From positions 496,001 to 560,000 of the forward strand of contig JAZAYU010000223.1 in the NCBI GenBank assembly GCA_038501625.1: a stretch of DNA of 64,000 nt. The letters are read 5' to 3'. A program made the translations under genes and the position numbers. This document shows positions 1-12,456 of this stretch, piece by piece. Positions within the stretch are counted from its first letter, which is position 1. The number at the start of each line of letters is the position of its first letter. The notes under the pieces are model-generated. The model was not told where the DNA came from. It saw only the letters and a program-made list of their open reading frames with translations, and did no database searches. The stretch comes from Corbicula japonica (Eukaryota; Mollusca; Bivalvia; Venerida; Cyrenidae).

Positions 1-732
1 AAAAAAATGAAAGTAAGCATTAATAATCCAATAATTCAAGCATTTTCACAAACTATGAAATCAGAGATGTAAAAACGAATCACACTGAACATGCATAGAA
101 AATGTTATATTTAACACCGATGGTAAATCTTCTAGTAGATCTACTTGATGATTCTATAGATCAATAAAAATAATCGACAATCGATTGTCAAACAGTAACC
201 TGGAGACGAAGAGATATATTTAACATAACTCACTTTCTACGCTTAGTGTGTATTTAAAATATAGACTTGAGATCTTTATATCCTAATTATTTTAGTCTTA
301 CTAAACATTCTTGTGTATTAGTTAGACGACGTAGCTGATTTGCCTAGACCGTTTGGCACAATCTCCTCTGCAGAGTTGTCGTTCCTTACACTCACTTTAC
401 ATCTCTGTGAAAGGCTCAATGTCAAGATTTTTGACATAAATCGACAGCCTTATTTTATACTTTCATAATTATGAAGATCAAAAGCTTGTGGATAAACAAA
501 TGACATATATCTTCACTATCTTTCATTCAGACCAAAGAAACCGAAGCAATTTTAAATGTAATTGGTGAACTATGTTTTTGAGTTAAAGCAAAATTAGTTG
601 AAAGTAGTCCCAGCCTAGAACAGAGGCGAATGTAATGAGCCGAGAGTGCGTTTGGCATTTTCCTTATCAAAGGGGAAGAACTCACTCGGATAACGCTTCG
701 GTGGTTTCCTACGTCTATCTATGGCAAGAGGT
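1..732. other. Non-coding start of window with a dispersed repeat
   Basis: No convincing exon is seen. About 350-660 is clearly related to about 9945-10235 and 32530-32825. They share a stretch around CAGAGTTGTCGTTCCTTACA, then a similar tail with CAGCCTTATTT and GAATGTAATGA. It is therefore a repeat family member lying outside the two large duplicons. Confidence 0.6.
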
Positions 733-1016
733 TTGCACAATAAATCCGATATCCATGAATATCTACCAATAAATATATATATTATTGAAAATGACTGGGG
801 TTACTGCACGATAACCGTAGATATTGGTAAAAACCCTAGATATCGGGTGATAACCATGGTTATTGTCAATAACTATGGATATCGGACCAATAACTATAGA
901 TATCGCCGAAAACTATAGATACCGATCGAAAACCATAGTTGTCGGCGTTAGTGGTGGTTAACGGGCAATATGTAGGGGTTTCATCAATAACTATGGATAT
1001 CGGAATTATTGTGCAA
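733..1016. mobile_element. MITE-like module with internal ~20-bp degenerate repeats
   Basis: The ends are inverted copies of each other: TTGCACAATAAATCCGATAT on the left and the complement of ATATCGGAATTATTGTGCAA on the right. The interior is a run of imperfect units of the type AACTATGGATATCGG in both orientations. A second member of the same size lies at 2221-2511. The 65-codon open frame here is a by-product of the repeats. Confidence 0.6.
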
Positions 1017-2220
1017 TGGGCACAAAACTCTAGATACAAACTTTAGCTTTACAAAAAGCGAGTCGGTCATAAGCATGATATTTTAACAAAAAAAAAAAAA
1101 CAAACAAAAAAACAACAACAACAGCTCTAACGTTTAAAATTCTCTAGAAAAATTTCGTTGAAATGTTGGTATTTATTTAGAATTTCTTCCGTAAAATATA
1201 TATGCTCGCTCTCGTCAAACAGTTTTGTTTTTAATTGTATTAAATTCATTGTTTGACAGCGCTTATTATTGTGTCACTTGCAATAGCATGTACACATGTA
1301 TGGATCCTATTGTCCGCCGCCGGCGGCTTCGTCGGCGGCTGTTTTGGCGGCATCGTTGTCCTGTAGCCCCTAAACTTAAATGAGAAACTTAATGTTGCCC
1401 ATAAGTTGGTAAGTTAACTTAATAATTAGAATATATTATCTTCATGAATAAAGCCATCTCCGGCAACAAAAATTTTCACTCTTTTTATCATCATTTGCAT
1501 AACAAAACAATCTCTGACAACAATATCGATACCTGTTTCAATATATTTGTGTTAAGCCCTTTTTAAAAGACTTTAACATGAAGCCTATAAGTTTAAAAGT
1601 TCTTGCTCTATTATCTTAATTGTTTGAATACATTATCTGCATGAACAAAGCCAGTGACAACAGGAATGATAACTCCCATTTCGTTATGTTCTTTTCAAAT
1701 GGTTTTAATATGGAACTTATGTAGGTTCAACCAAAGTATTTGTGATTCCCATAGGGCTCAATGTCCCAATATTTAATGCCCATTTAATATTATTTCTATC
1801 ATCTCAATTCCTAGACTACAATATATTTGTTCGAAGATCTGCATTCCATCTATTCAAAAAATTACCGATCTCTAAACGAACAGACCATACTTTAAACGCG
1901 GAATCGCCACAAATATACATCCGCTGATCCGGCACTAGTCCACCTTTATTTAACAAGGCTCGAACAAACAAGATATAGGGATGAAATTGCATTCGTTTCT
2001 TTTCCTGACATGTAATCCCTGCAAACAAGAGGCCCTCAGATGAAGAGAAAAAGTTCTCATATATTAAAACGGACTATATGGACCACGGAGGAATACTGCG
2101 TTATTTTGGTGTACTGCAACCTTTCAGTGAAAATTCAAAATGACAATCCTCTTCATTCAGCAAAACGAATAATACCCGATTGGGTTATCGCTTTGCCATA
2201 ATAACTGTTTGGCATGCGGT
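1017..2220. other. No gene seen
   Basis: AT-rich sequence without a supported exon. The only compositional feature is a short GC-rich patch of CCGCCGGCGG/GGCGGC character at about 1312-1352. Short open frames on both strands near 1740-2030 overlap each other and look like chance. Confidence 0.5.
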
Positions 2221-2511
2221 TTGCCCAAATAATCCAATATCTAGTTATTGACCAATAACCATAGTTATTGACGACAACTTGGGTTACCGGCCAGTAACCA
2301 TAGCTTTTGGTGAAAACCCAAGTTCTCGGTCGACAATCATAGTTTTTAACTTTTTATCCATATCTGTTGCATAATAATTCCGATATTCATAGTTTTTGGT
2401 GAAAACCCTAGATTTTGCCCGTAAACCATGGTTAACGCAGAGAACTATGCGTATCGGGCCGATATCTATAGTTATTGGTCGATAACCATGGATATCGGAT
2501 TAATTGTGCAA
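2221..2511. mobile_element. Second MITE-like module of the ATATCGG family
   Basis: It has the same architecture as 733-1016: a left end TTGCCCAAATAATCCAATAT, a right end ATATCGGATTAATTGTGCAA, and interior repeats of TAACCATAGTTATTGG type. The left end is more decayed than in the first module. The two copies lie about 1.2 kb apart. Confidence 0.55.
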
Positions 2512-2760
2512 TCCGCTTGGCATATCTAACTGCGAAGCTTGACGGAGATCGCCGAGTAGGCCAATCGGGAAGAACTTTATAAACTCAACAATAAATGTTG
2601 TATTGATTGTTAATGTGCTTAAATGTTTATCTGTTTAAAACGAACTAAATCGTCAGAAAGAAGACTATTATTTATTTGACTGACAAGTTAACTGGTTACT
2701 GTTAGTGAATGTACAGTAGTCGTCACCGGAAGGAATCAAAAGCGAAAGTAGAAGAAACCT

Positions 2761-2782
2761 ATGGCGGAGTCTGAACTCACGG
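2761..2782 (+). CDS. Candidate first coding exon (MAESELT...) of the cassette-kinase gene
   Basis: ATG GCG GAG TCT GAA CTC ACG G is followed directly by GTATGC, a good splice donor. The ATG has G at +4. The exon would end after the first base of a codon (phase 1), which is what the cassette exons at 12457, 36515 and 52172 require, since each begins with AT that completes a codon. Joined, this G gives GAT (Asp), and the protein would run MAESELT-D-DASVATEE. No other equally good start exon was found upstream of any cassette. The exon is very short and there is no transcript evidence, so this rests on phase, start context and donor quality only. Confidence 0.35.
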
Positions 2783-4619
2783 GTATGCTTTTGCAGATTT
2801 CAGAACATATTTAGTCGGTACAGTTACCAGTAAATAATCGTTTCAGAAAACTTAAGGAATGTTTAACAAACATGATTTTTATATGACTATGACACAGATT
2901 ACACATTATTCTTGAGAAAAAAGTTTGAAACTTGAATTGTTATTTAAACTGATATAAGTTTAAGAAGTCTCTAGCATTGCAAATGGCGAAAACAGGCTAA
3001 ATTTCAAAAATGAATTTTTGGGAAAATACTTATTGCCACCTAGATTTTAGTGAAGAAATGTATTTATCTAAGGATGTACTAATGTTTGCAAGCTCAGTAT
3101 ATGAGAACTCTGAAATTCATGGACAATATACCAAAACAACTCATAACTGAGATAAGTCTATGCTAGTCTACAATTGCAATGTTAGTGAAACCTTAAACTT
3201 GGAAAAAAAGCAAAAGGTATTATTAGATTATTCCAAAAAGTGATCAAATTTAAGGTGTCAGCCCTTTACGTATCAACCTGTTAGGATCAAAACACATAAT
3301 TATAATGACTTTTTCATTCTGATTTGTTCGTTTGTTATCAAACACGTAAATTGTCGTTACATTATAAAACAAATGTTCACCAAATGAACTTGTTAAAACG
3401 GGTAAACGGTAAATGAGATAAGATATTTTTAATTAAATGTTTAAAAATAGTTCCACTCTTCAGTTTTATTGATTAAATCGGAACAAGCTTTTCAGGTATG
3501 CATGTACATGTATCAGGTTTTAAAACTTGTTTAAAGCCGACACAGATTGTCGTCTTTTTGTTTGGAATCCCAACTGAGTTGTATGCCAAGGGCGGACATG
3601 GAACATAAAGCCTTTTAATCCTTTTGTAGGAGCGGGGGAGTACCCTATAGCGTTTACTATGGGAAAAAGTTGCATATTGGGAAAAGGCAAAGAAATGATA
3701 GAGATGAAGGATTATAATCCATTACTTTGTTTTCCTGTCTTTCCTATTTTCATTTTATCCAGTTTAAAACTAAGAAGCACAACCATTAGCCTTCAAGATA
3801 TGTATAAATGCAATGATTGTTTACAGTCCACATCTGTTAGATGCGTATTCTAGCCCCAACTGAGAAGGCTAATCCTTTGTTCAGAGAAATTGATTAAGAA
3901 TCGAGTAAAACAGTTGAAGCTGTAAGATATATTTTTGTTTTGTTTGCCAATATGGAAGATTTGTGTTTGTCATAAAAGTATTTATTCAGATTCGGTTATA
4001 TTTGTGCGGATAAAAACTAAGACTGTTTTGCAAAAGAATCTTTAAGCCTTAAAAAAAACAAACTAATAATTATAAAGATATTTTTATTTTATTTCTTAAT
4101 CACAAGCAGCAAGAGCAAACTGTTTTTATTTACTTATAGCTGTAGGATAGGTTGAACTGTATTATAGTGCTTAGTCGCACCAACACTCGTGTTGATAAAT
4201 TTGTCTTTTATTTAGACTTTACCCGAGAATAAGGACAGGTTAAATGATTGTCAATTTACTATCTACAAATCTAGCTTTTTTGTTGGTAAAATTTCAGTAT
4301 TTAGAAAGGTACTTTATATAAACTAGATGGGGACCCGCGCAAGCACGGGCTTAGAGAATATACCCATTTACATGAAAAGTCATGCCTGTAGTCATGCAGG
4401 AGAACCCTGCTTAAAAACGACAATATAATTAGAATAGAAGTAGACCCCCTCCCAAACACACTTAACAGAGCATGTTTTGAAAGAACAAGATACATGTAAT
4501 GTAAAAAGTAGTTTTAAACGTCAATATTGAGACTACCACTCCAAAATTATTGGTATTGTTATAACAATGATAAACAGAACATGACACAGCATATTAAGGA
4601 TAGAAGGTCCACCATGACT
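2783..4619. other. No gene seen (putative first intron)
   Basis: AT-rich sequence with no supported exon. A short GC-richer patch at about 4326-4350 (GGGGACCCGCGCAAGCACGG) looks like a repeat fragment. If 2761-2782 is the first exon, this stretch and everything to 12456 is intron 1. Confidence 0.45.
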
Positions 4620-4750
4620 GATTTAGACACATAAATGTCCATGTTAAACAGGATATGATATAAGTTTACGGTATAAAAAGTCGGCCAGGTTTAAGCCTGG
4701 CTTGCCTGCGTGACAGGCGAGCATCCTACCATTGGACATGCAAGTGAGAC
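4620..4750 (-). repeat. tRNA-like SINE fragment
   Basis: Read on the minus strand, it has a tRNA-like run: CCAATGGTAGGATGCTCGCC, then CCTGTCACGCAGG resembling an Asp-type anticodon stem-loop, then CCTGGCTTAAACCTGG in place of a T arm. The T loop is not a good B box, so it is not a functional tRNA gene. The flanking sequence (CATAAATGTCCATG, AAGTTTACGG) recurs at 51600-51650, where another tRNA-like run follows, so this is a repeat family. Confidence 0.5.
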
Positions 4751-4989
4751 TTTTTCGTAGTAATAAGAAAGGTAATCACTCTATTTTAATAGTACAAAAT
4801 CAACAATATCAAGATTTTTTTTATTTTAAATGTATGTCTGTGTGATTATTATGCTGTACTGCAGCAACAGATTTCTTTTCAAAAGTTGCAAGTGAGAATG
4901 TCCTGTAATCGTTTGATAAAATAATGCAACTATTTTTAGCATAAATTCTATTTTAGCCATGAGTGTTTTCCGTTTTTTTTTCCGCAATT

Positions 4990-5120
4990 TTCGTACATCA
5001 CCATATTTAAATTAAAAACAATTAAATATCAACTTTAGATGATCACATATGAGTGCTTCAGCGACATAGCCTGAGATTGAGCTGTTTTTCCGACAAATCG
5101 GCGAACCTATACTTTTAGTA
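4990..5120. repeat. Block shared with 51780-51870
   Basis: The stretch around TCCGACAAATCGGCGAACCT at about 5090 recurs at about 51836, with similar sequence to its left (CACATATGAGTGCTTC versus CACATATAAGCGCTTT). With 4620-4750 it forms a roughly 500-bp block that is related to the region just upstream of the third cassette exon. Confidence 0.5.
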
Positions 5121-5880
5121 GTATAGCTTCATATGATTTCTGCAGTTAAATATTTTTCTAGTGTGGGTTATGGATTCAAAATCTGCTAAATTGCTTACAA
5201 ACAAAACTGTCAGCATTAAAAGCCAACACATAACGATTTATCTTTCTTTTAAATTTGGAAAAAACAACTTTTCATTTACCGGTGACAAGATTTCTTAAAA
5301 TTAACTGTCTATACTTTAAGCATATCTTAGCAAATTGTGGACACTTATTTGATGATGTTTTTTCTCAGAGTTGATGCATTTGGAAAGTTTAAATTTCATT
5401 AGGCCATTCATTACCATGTTGTAGACCAAACCACATTCGTAGAAAAAAGTAGTATCAGGTAGTTTAATATTTGATAGACGGCGTTTTAAACCTCAGTAGC
5501 TATGATTGGCAAACTGTATGTGAAAGGTTTGAATGAAGCCTGATCCCAGTATGCATCGAAGTACAGTAGTTCTAGGACATTACTTTTCTTACACTGATAT
5601 AAATCAGATGACAATAATTTAATTTACAGTCTGGACACATCACCATCCAAGGCTTATAAAACGTATATTCAGAGTTTTAAAATTAGGATAAGATAAATAT
5701 GAAAAGTTAGATTCTGAACAAAGAATACTTTGATGATTTTTAAAATTCTAAGACAGAAATCAAGAGCAGACAAGCAATGTAACAGGCCAGATCATGTTTA
5801 ATTTTCATCTCTATCCTGTATATTATGCCAATACACTTTGTCTAGCAGTCCTGACGATGCTGTTTTTTTCTCAACAATTA
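5121..5880. other. No gene seen
   Basis: AT-rich non-coding sequence leading into the satellite array. No exon, RNA gene or recognisable repeat was found. Confidence 0.45.
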
Positions 5881-8681
5881 AACCCCCATCCCCACCCCAC
5901 CCCACCCCACCCCACCCCACCCCACCCCACCCCACCCCACCCCACCCCTCCCCACCCTAACCTAACCTAACCTAACCTTAACCTAACCTAACCTAACCTA
6001 ACCTACCTAACCTACCTAACCTACCTACCTACCTACCTACCCGACCTAACCTCTACCCTACCTACCTACCTACCTACCTACCTACCTAACCTACCTAACC
6101 TACCTAACCTACCTACCTACCTACCTACCTAACCTACCTAACCTACCTACCTACCTATCTATCTACCTACCTACCTAACCTACCTAACCTACCTACCTAC
6201 CTACCTAACCTACCTAACCTACCTACCTATCTACCTAACCTACCTAACCTACCTACCTACCTACCTACCTACCTACCTACCTAACCTACCTAACTAACCT
6301 ACCTACCTACCTACCTAACCTACCTACCTACCTACCTACCTACCTACCTACCTCCCTCCCTACCCTACCCTACCCTACCCTACCCTACCCTACCCTACCC
6401 TACCCTACCCTACCCTACCCTACCCTACCCTACCCTACCCTACCCCTACCCCTACCCCTACCCCTACCCCTACCCCTACCCCTACCCTACCCTACCCTAC
6501 CCTACCCTACCCTACCCTACCCTACCCTACCCTACCCTACCCTACCCTACCCTACCCTACCCTACCCTACCCTACCCTACCCTACCCTACCCTACCCTAC
6601 CCAACCTAACCTAACCTAACCTACCTAACCTACCTACCTACCTAACCTACCTACCTACCTACCTACCTACCTACCTACCTAACTTACCTAACCTACCTAA
6701 CCTACCTACCTACCTACCTACCTACCTAACTTACCTAACCTACCTAACCTACCTAACCTACCTTACCTAACCTACCTACCTACCTACCTACCTACCTACC
6801 TACCTACCTACCTACCTACCTACCTACCTACCTACCTACCTACCTACCCTACCCTACCCTACCCTACCTACTTAACCTACCTAACCTAACCTACCTAACC
6901 TACCTACCTACCTACCTACCTACCTACCTACCTACCTACCTACCTACCTACCTATCTACCTACCTACCTACCTACCTAACCTAACCTACCTAACCTACCT
7001 AACCTACCTACCTACCTACCTACCTACCTAACCTACCTAACCTACCTAACCTACCTACCTAACCTACCTAACCTACCTACCTACCTACCTACCTACCTAC
7101 CCACCTACCCACCTACCCACCTAACCTACCTACCTACCTACCTAACCTACCTACCTACCTACCTAACCTACCTAACCTACCTACCTACCTACCTACCTAC
7201 CTACCTACCTACCTACCTAACCTACCTAACCTACCTACCTACCTAACCTACCTTCCTACCTACCTACCTAACCTACCTACCTACCTACCTACGTACCTAG
7301 GTACCTACCTACCTACCTACCTACCTACCTAACCTACCTACCTACCTACCTACCTAACCTACCTACCTACCTACCTACCTACGTACCTAGGTACCTACCT
7401 ACCTACCTACCTACCTACCTACCTACCTACCTACCTACCTACCTACCTACCTACCTACCTACCTAACCTACCTACCTACCTACCTACCTACCTACCTACC
7501 TACCCTACCCTACCTACCTACCTACTTAACCTACCTAACCTAACCTACCTAACCTACCTACCTACCTACCTACCTACCTACCTACCTACCTACCTACCTA
7601 CCTACCTACCTACCTATCTACCTACCTAACTACCTACCTAACCTAACCTACCTAACCTACCTAACCTACCTACCTACCTACCTACCTACCTACCTAACCT
7701 ACCTACCTACCTACCTAACCTACCTAACCTACCTAACCTACCTACCTAACCTACCTAACCTACCTACCTACCTACCTACCTACCTACCTACCTACCTACC
7801 TACCTACCTACCTACCTACCTACCTACCTACCTACCTACCTACCTAACCTACCTACCTACCTACCTAACCTACCTAATCTACCTACCTACCTAACCTACC
7901 TAACCTACCTACCTACCTAACCTACCTTCCTACCTACCTACCTAACCTACCTACCTACCTACCTACCTACGTACCTAGGTACCTACCTACCTACCTACTT
8001 ACCTACCTACCTACCTACCTACCTACCTACCTACCTACCTACCTACCTACCTACCTACCTACCTACCTACCTACCTAACCTACCTACCTACCTACCTACC
8101 TACCTACCTACCTACCTACCTACCTACCTACCTACCTACCTACCTACCTACCTACCTACCTACCTACCTAACCTACCTACCTACCTACCTACCTACCTAC
8201 CTAACCTACCTACCTACCTACCTACCTACCTAACCTAACCTACCTAACCTACCTACCTTTCTACCTTACCTACGTACCTACGTACCTACCTACCTAACCT
8301 ACCTAACCTACCTTACCTACCTAACCTAACCTACCTACCTACGTACCTACATACCTACCTACCTACCTACCTACCTACTTAAACTAACCTACCTAACCTA
8401 CCTACCTACCTACCTACCTACCCACCTACCTACCTACCCACCTACCCTACCTAACCTAACCTACCTAACCTACCTAACCTACCTACCTACCTACCTACCT
8501 ACCTACCTACCTACCTACCTACCTACCTACCTACCTACCTACCTACCTACCTACCTAACCTACTTTACCTAACCTACCTACCTACCTACCTACCTACCTA
8601 CCTACCTACCTACCTAACCTACCTACCTACCTACCTACCTACCTACCTACCTACATACCTACCTACCTACATACCTACCTG
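5881..8681. repeat. 2.8-kb CCTA / CCTAA / CCCTA / CCCCA satellite array
   Basis: The array begins as (CCCCA)n at about 5890-5950, passes through CCTAA and mixed CCTA/CCTAA units, then has a nearly pure CCCTA block at about 6360-6603 with CCCCTA units at about 6440-6488. It ends as mixed CCTA/CCTAA to about 8680. Higher-order structure is visible. A CCTACTTAACCTACCTAACC landmark near 6867 recurs near 7522. CCTATCTACC near 6952 recurs near 7613. The palindrome GTACCTAGGTAC occurs near 7292, 7383 and 7971. The G-rich minus strand in the CCCTA block is (TAGGG)n. Confidence 0.95.
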
Positions 8682-9534
8682 TCGGCGATTTGTACGACTG
8701 TTATAAATATTCGTTGATTTTTTTTACATTCTGTAATCGAGTACTCGAATACTTAATAAACTACTGTGGTACTAAAACGTTTATCGAGTACCCGAGTACT
8801 CGAATACTCGTTCCCATCCTTAGTTTTTTCAATGTCTTTTCTGTTTATTGTATTATGGCTATAAACATTGTATTATGTTTTATGCTGGAATAAACTTATA
8901 CTGATACTATAATATGAAGAATAATTAGAGCTAGTTCAATAGATAAACGTCCCCCACACACAGCGGGTAATCATAGGTCAACCTTTTAAGATACCAAGAT
9001 GGAAGATACCCTGCTCATTGACAGTTACTGGGCTAATATTTTAGGTGGTTTTGCCAAGTTAAAAGTCACAAAACAAGCCGAACCGAAAAGGGTTAGTAGT
9101 GTCAGTTTTTATCTAACCGTCTATTTATATTTACAACATATCTAATATTATATTAAAATCAGTGTAACACCTAACAACACCTTAGAAATATAGTAAGTTG
9201 TTGTTATGTGCATCTTTGTCTTTGCCACTTTCTCGTATCCTTAGAATTTCAAAAATTGCTACTATTGTCAAAAGGGAAACATTTAATTTTTAACTTCTTT
9301 ACTTTTTCTGCATGTATTGTGTAAAAAAAATCAAGTGGGCGGCTATACAGACGTGATGACCTTGATGGGAAAATAAAATTGGGAATGCACAATAAAAAAG
9401 TACATAATGCTTGGACCTAGTAGTGTCCTAAGACTTAGTAGGTTGGCCAGAGCTTGACAAGGATGTGATTCCTTAAATTTTGAAGTTTAAAGGCCAAGGC
9501 ATATTTATCATAAAAACTGCGTCTCTCTTAATTA
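8682..9534. other. No gene seen
   Basis: Non-coding, AT-rich. CGAGTACTCGAATAC occurs twice near 8735-8810 as a short local repeat. No supported exon. Confidence 0.45.
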
Positions 9535-9735
9535 CATGACGGTTTTGCTGCCGTCAGGGGTTGGAACATGCATCTTTTTACAAACATCTATTGTTATAAA
9601 ATCTTCATTACTTTTGTTACCCTGTTCACTCTTGTATGCTGAGTTCGTTTTGAAGTAATTATATTTGACAAATTGCAAATTAAGAAAAAAACGTTTTTCA
9701 AATATTTCCGCCGTTGCTCAAATTTAGTTCAAAAT

Positions 9736-9885
9736 ACAGCTGCAGTTTAAAATCAATCCTGTAACAAGGATTTTTCAACCAGAGTTTTACGAAGATTTTA
9801 TTTATAAATTAAAGAAAATAATTGGCAAAATTTATATCCCACAAGAGCAAATTAAAGGGATTTTGAATATTAACACATGATTTCG
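9736..9885 (+). pseudogene. Reverse transcriptase C-terminal fragment
   Basis: CTGCAGTTTAAAATCAATCC and the following TTTATAAATTAAAGAAAATA align with 31000-31080 of the retroelement at 29195-31766 (cognate CCAGTTTTTTATGGAGATTT region). It is an old, short relic with no open frame. The same fragment is present in duplicon B at about 32325-32460. Confidence 0.6.
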
Positions 9886-10812
9886 TGACAGATACTCACA
9901 TGTTTCTTGTTGATTCTTTGTGTCTTACAAATAAGGGGAAATGCCAATCTCCTTCGCAGAGTTGTCGTTCCTTACACTCACTTTACATCTCTGCGAAAGG
10001 CTCAATGTCAAAAGTTTTTACTAAACTCGACAGCCTTATTTAATACAGTCATCAATTATGAATGTGAAAGCTTGAGGTAAAACAAATGACTGAAATCTTC
10101 ACTATCTATCATTAAAACCGAAGAAACCCAAGCTATTGTAAATGTAATTGGTGAACTATTTCTTTGAGTTAAAGTAAAAGTAGTTGAAAGAAGTCCCAGC
10201 CTATAACAGAGGTGAATGTAATGAACCGATAGTGTAAGAGAGTGGGGAAATATTCCAATTTTGTGAAAAAAAAAAGAAATTCACCCATAAGATTAAAGAA
10301 TACAGTGTTACATCAAGGATACTAGAGCTAGAAGTTTTTGAAACATTTTAAAGCAATCACATGTATCATACGAATTCAATAAAATCGATTTGTTGTTATT
10401 TCTGTTGTTCCTGAATTCTTTAAATATCTGAGAATTCCTGAACGTCTTTGCTGACTATATCTTGATTTGTATACATTTGTCAGACAAAAAACCTCAAACA
10501 TTGTTGTCAGCATTAAATTAATAATGTGGATATTTAAAGAATTTTTCGTTTTGATGTAAATAGAATTAGAGAGAAATTTTCTCTAATGTTTTAAATTTTC
10601 TTAGCTTATTCAAAATGAAGATGCAATAATGACATTTATTATTGCAAAGTTTTATTGAACTGCATTTTGCCGTTAAGGCAATTTTGTTGTGTTTTTTTTC
10701 GATGGAAGTGTAATGACGTCTGGAGTATGCCTTTACAAAACCATTGATTAAGGAAATACAAAACTTGTTATAGATTTATCAATCACAAGGTTATGTTTAA
10801 TCATTTACAATA

Positions 10813-11373
10813 CACTACTCAAAAGTTCTAAACCGCCACTACATGTATATGTTTACAATGTATGCTAGTTTCGTTTCTTCCCTACGTCAAGAGAGGTTGT
10901 GGAAAGAACTGTTTTGTCTAGAAATAAATTACCTCATGTCTTTAAAATCTTTATTGATTGTTTTCTTAAACAAATCCAATACCATTTACTTACAGCGCAG
11001 GGTCAAAATTTGAACAATCTTTAATTAAAAGGGAGGTAATTTTAAAATTGGATACTTTGAAAGGGGTTTATTTAAACAAATGTGCTTATGATTAATCATG
11101 TTTTCTGTTTTTCCTACTAATTAGGGGTCCTATTAAAATAAAACAAGGAATTTAGAGCAAATTTCTGTTTGCTTGACCTTTTTATGCAAGAAATGCATTT
11201 TTAGCAAAATTAAGGATAACTCTCGCCAAACTGTTCCAAGGTCAATTATTACAAGATTAAAGCTTAAGTTGGAGACTGTTGTTGGCATATGATTATAAAT
11301 AAAGAGTGAATTCAATGTCTTTCTAATAAAAAATTACGGACAAAAAGTGGCGGTTTAGAACTTTTGAGTAGCG
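10813..11373. mobile_element. 561-bp TIR element with TA target duplication, private to duplicon A
   Basis: The left end CACTACTCAAAAGTTCTAAA is mirrored by TTTAGAACTTTTGAGTAGCG on the right, with about 28-bp near-perfect inverted repeats. It is flanked by TA at 10811-10812 and 11374-11375. Duplicon B carries the empty site (CATTTACAATAGTTTGAAAT near 33682). TA duplication and size fit a non-autonomous Tc1/mariner-type element (inference). Its interior is related to about 17440-17680. It carries no transposase. Confidence 0.8.
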
Positions 11374-11848
11374 TAGTTTGAAATATTACTCATAGCGCTG
11401 GTTGCGAAAGGGATACAATTTGTCCCTTGAGAAAGTTATCAGCTGTTAATGCACACTGCAAATTCTTATTCCAGTATTTCCTTTAGTAGTGCAAATATTA
11501 TATCTACAGCAGAATTTTCCTGTTGATTCATGAAAGAGCTGGTACTTTATCTCAAACAAATTTACCGCAAAATTACGGAAAATCTGAAAAGTGAGCATAT
11601 AGGAACCACACGATTGACTTTGGAGAGAAGCACTGTCATTTTCCCATAGTATTGAGAACGAACTATTTTGGTTTAGTTTAAATCTTTTTTAACAAGTTCA
11701 AAACATTTTTTGTGGTTTACAATTTGTCTTTTAGTTTCTACCCTTTGTATAACAGAATAAGCTGCTTGGATATGCGTAAATCATTTACATAAACCATTTA
11801 CATAATTACTGCATTTGGAATAACTGACTAGCTGGTTGTCTTTAAAAC

Positions 11849-12170
11849 GATATTGCCTCTACCTGGGAGCTAACCCGCACCGTCACGGCGACAGCGCCTA
11901 GCCTTGCAATTCCGACGACGCATCCGACTAAGCGGGACAACTTCCAAAAAGGTTGATCGGATAGCCCTGTTATACATTATCATAACTGCATGACATCGGT
12001 TCCGGATTATTTTACTGATAACACTACTGACTATATGTACGGGTCAACGTTTTAAGGCCGCCACACTGCACAAATAGCGTTACTGTGACTTTCAAATAAT
12101 ATAGCTTCTACCTGGGAGCGAACCCCACTGTCACGGCGACAGCGCATATCCCTGCAATTCCGAAGTATCG
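11849..12170 (-). repeat. Tandem pair of tRNA-derived SINE heads
   Basis: On the minus strand, a tRNA-like head is followed by a body that continues to another head: one head at about 11849-11945 and another at about 12106-12170. Shared words include CACGGCGACAGCGC and GATCGGATAGCCCTG. The best-preserved relative is the plus-strand copy near 48060. The pair is also present in duplicon B at about 35905-36227, so it predates the duplication. Confidence 0.7.
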
Positions 12171-12204
12171 TATGAATGTATTTATTGGTTATTCAGTAAA
12201 ATTC

Positions 12205-12272
12205 AATATCCGTGTACTTGTTTCACGTCAACTTATTGACATTAGTTGACGTAAAACAAGTACACGGATATT
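12205..12272. repeat. Inverted repeat (hairpin) 185 bp upstream of cassette exon A1
   Basis: The left arm AATATCCGTGTACTTGTTTC and onward is mirrored by GTAAAACAAGTACACGGATA on the right, giving arms of about 30 bp around a short spacer. Duplicon B has the same hairpin at 36266-36327, but its right arm has lost about 7 bp. It may be a tiny MITE or a structured intronic element. Confidence 0.7.
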
Positions 12273-12456
12273 TAATTTTATAAAATGACCTACTAGTAGG
12301 GGGGAGGGGGGAATAATGCTATTTGACTGTTTCTGGATTGACAACTTAAATTTGTATTTGAAAGCATCTTGTGAATTCTTATTGAAACTATTTATCTACT
12401 GATATGATGATATCATGACAATGATCATGTTTTTAAAGTACACTTCATATTTTCAG

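Noticed and set aside
5881..8681. True telomere or CRISPR-like array
   Set aside because: The units are CCTA, CCTAA and CCCTA and not CCCTAA. The array is internal and there are no spacers.
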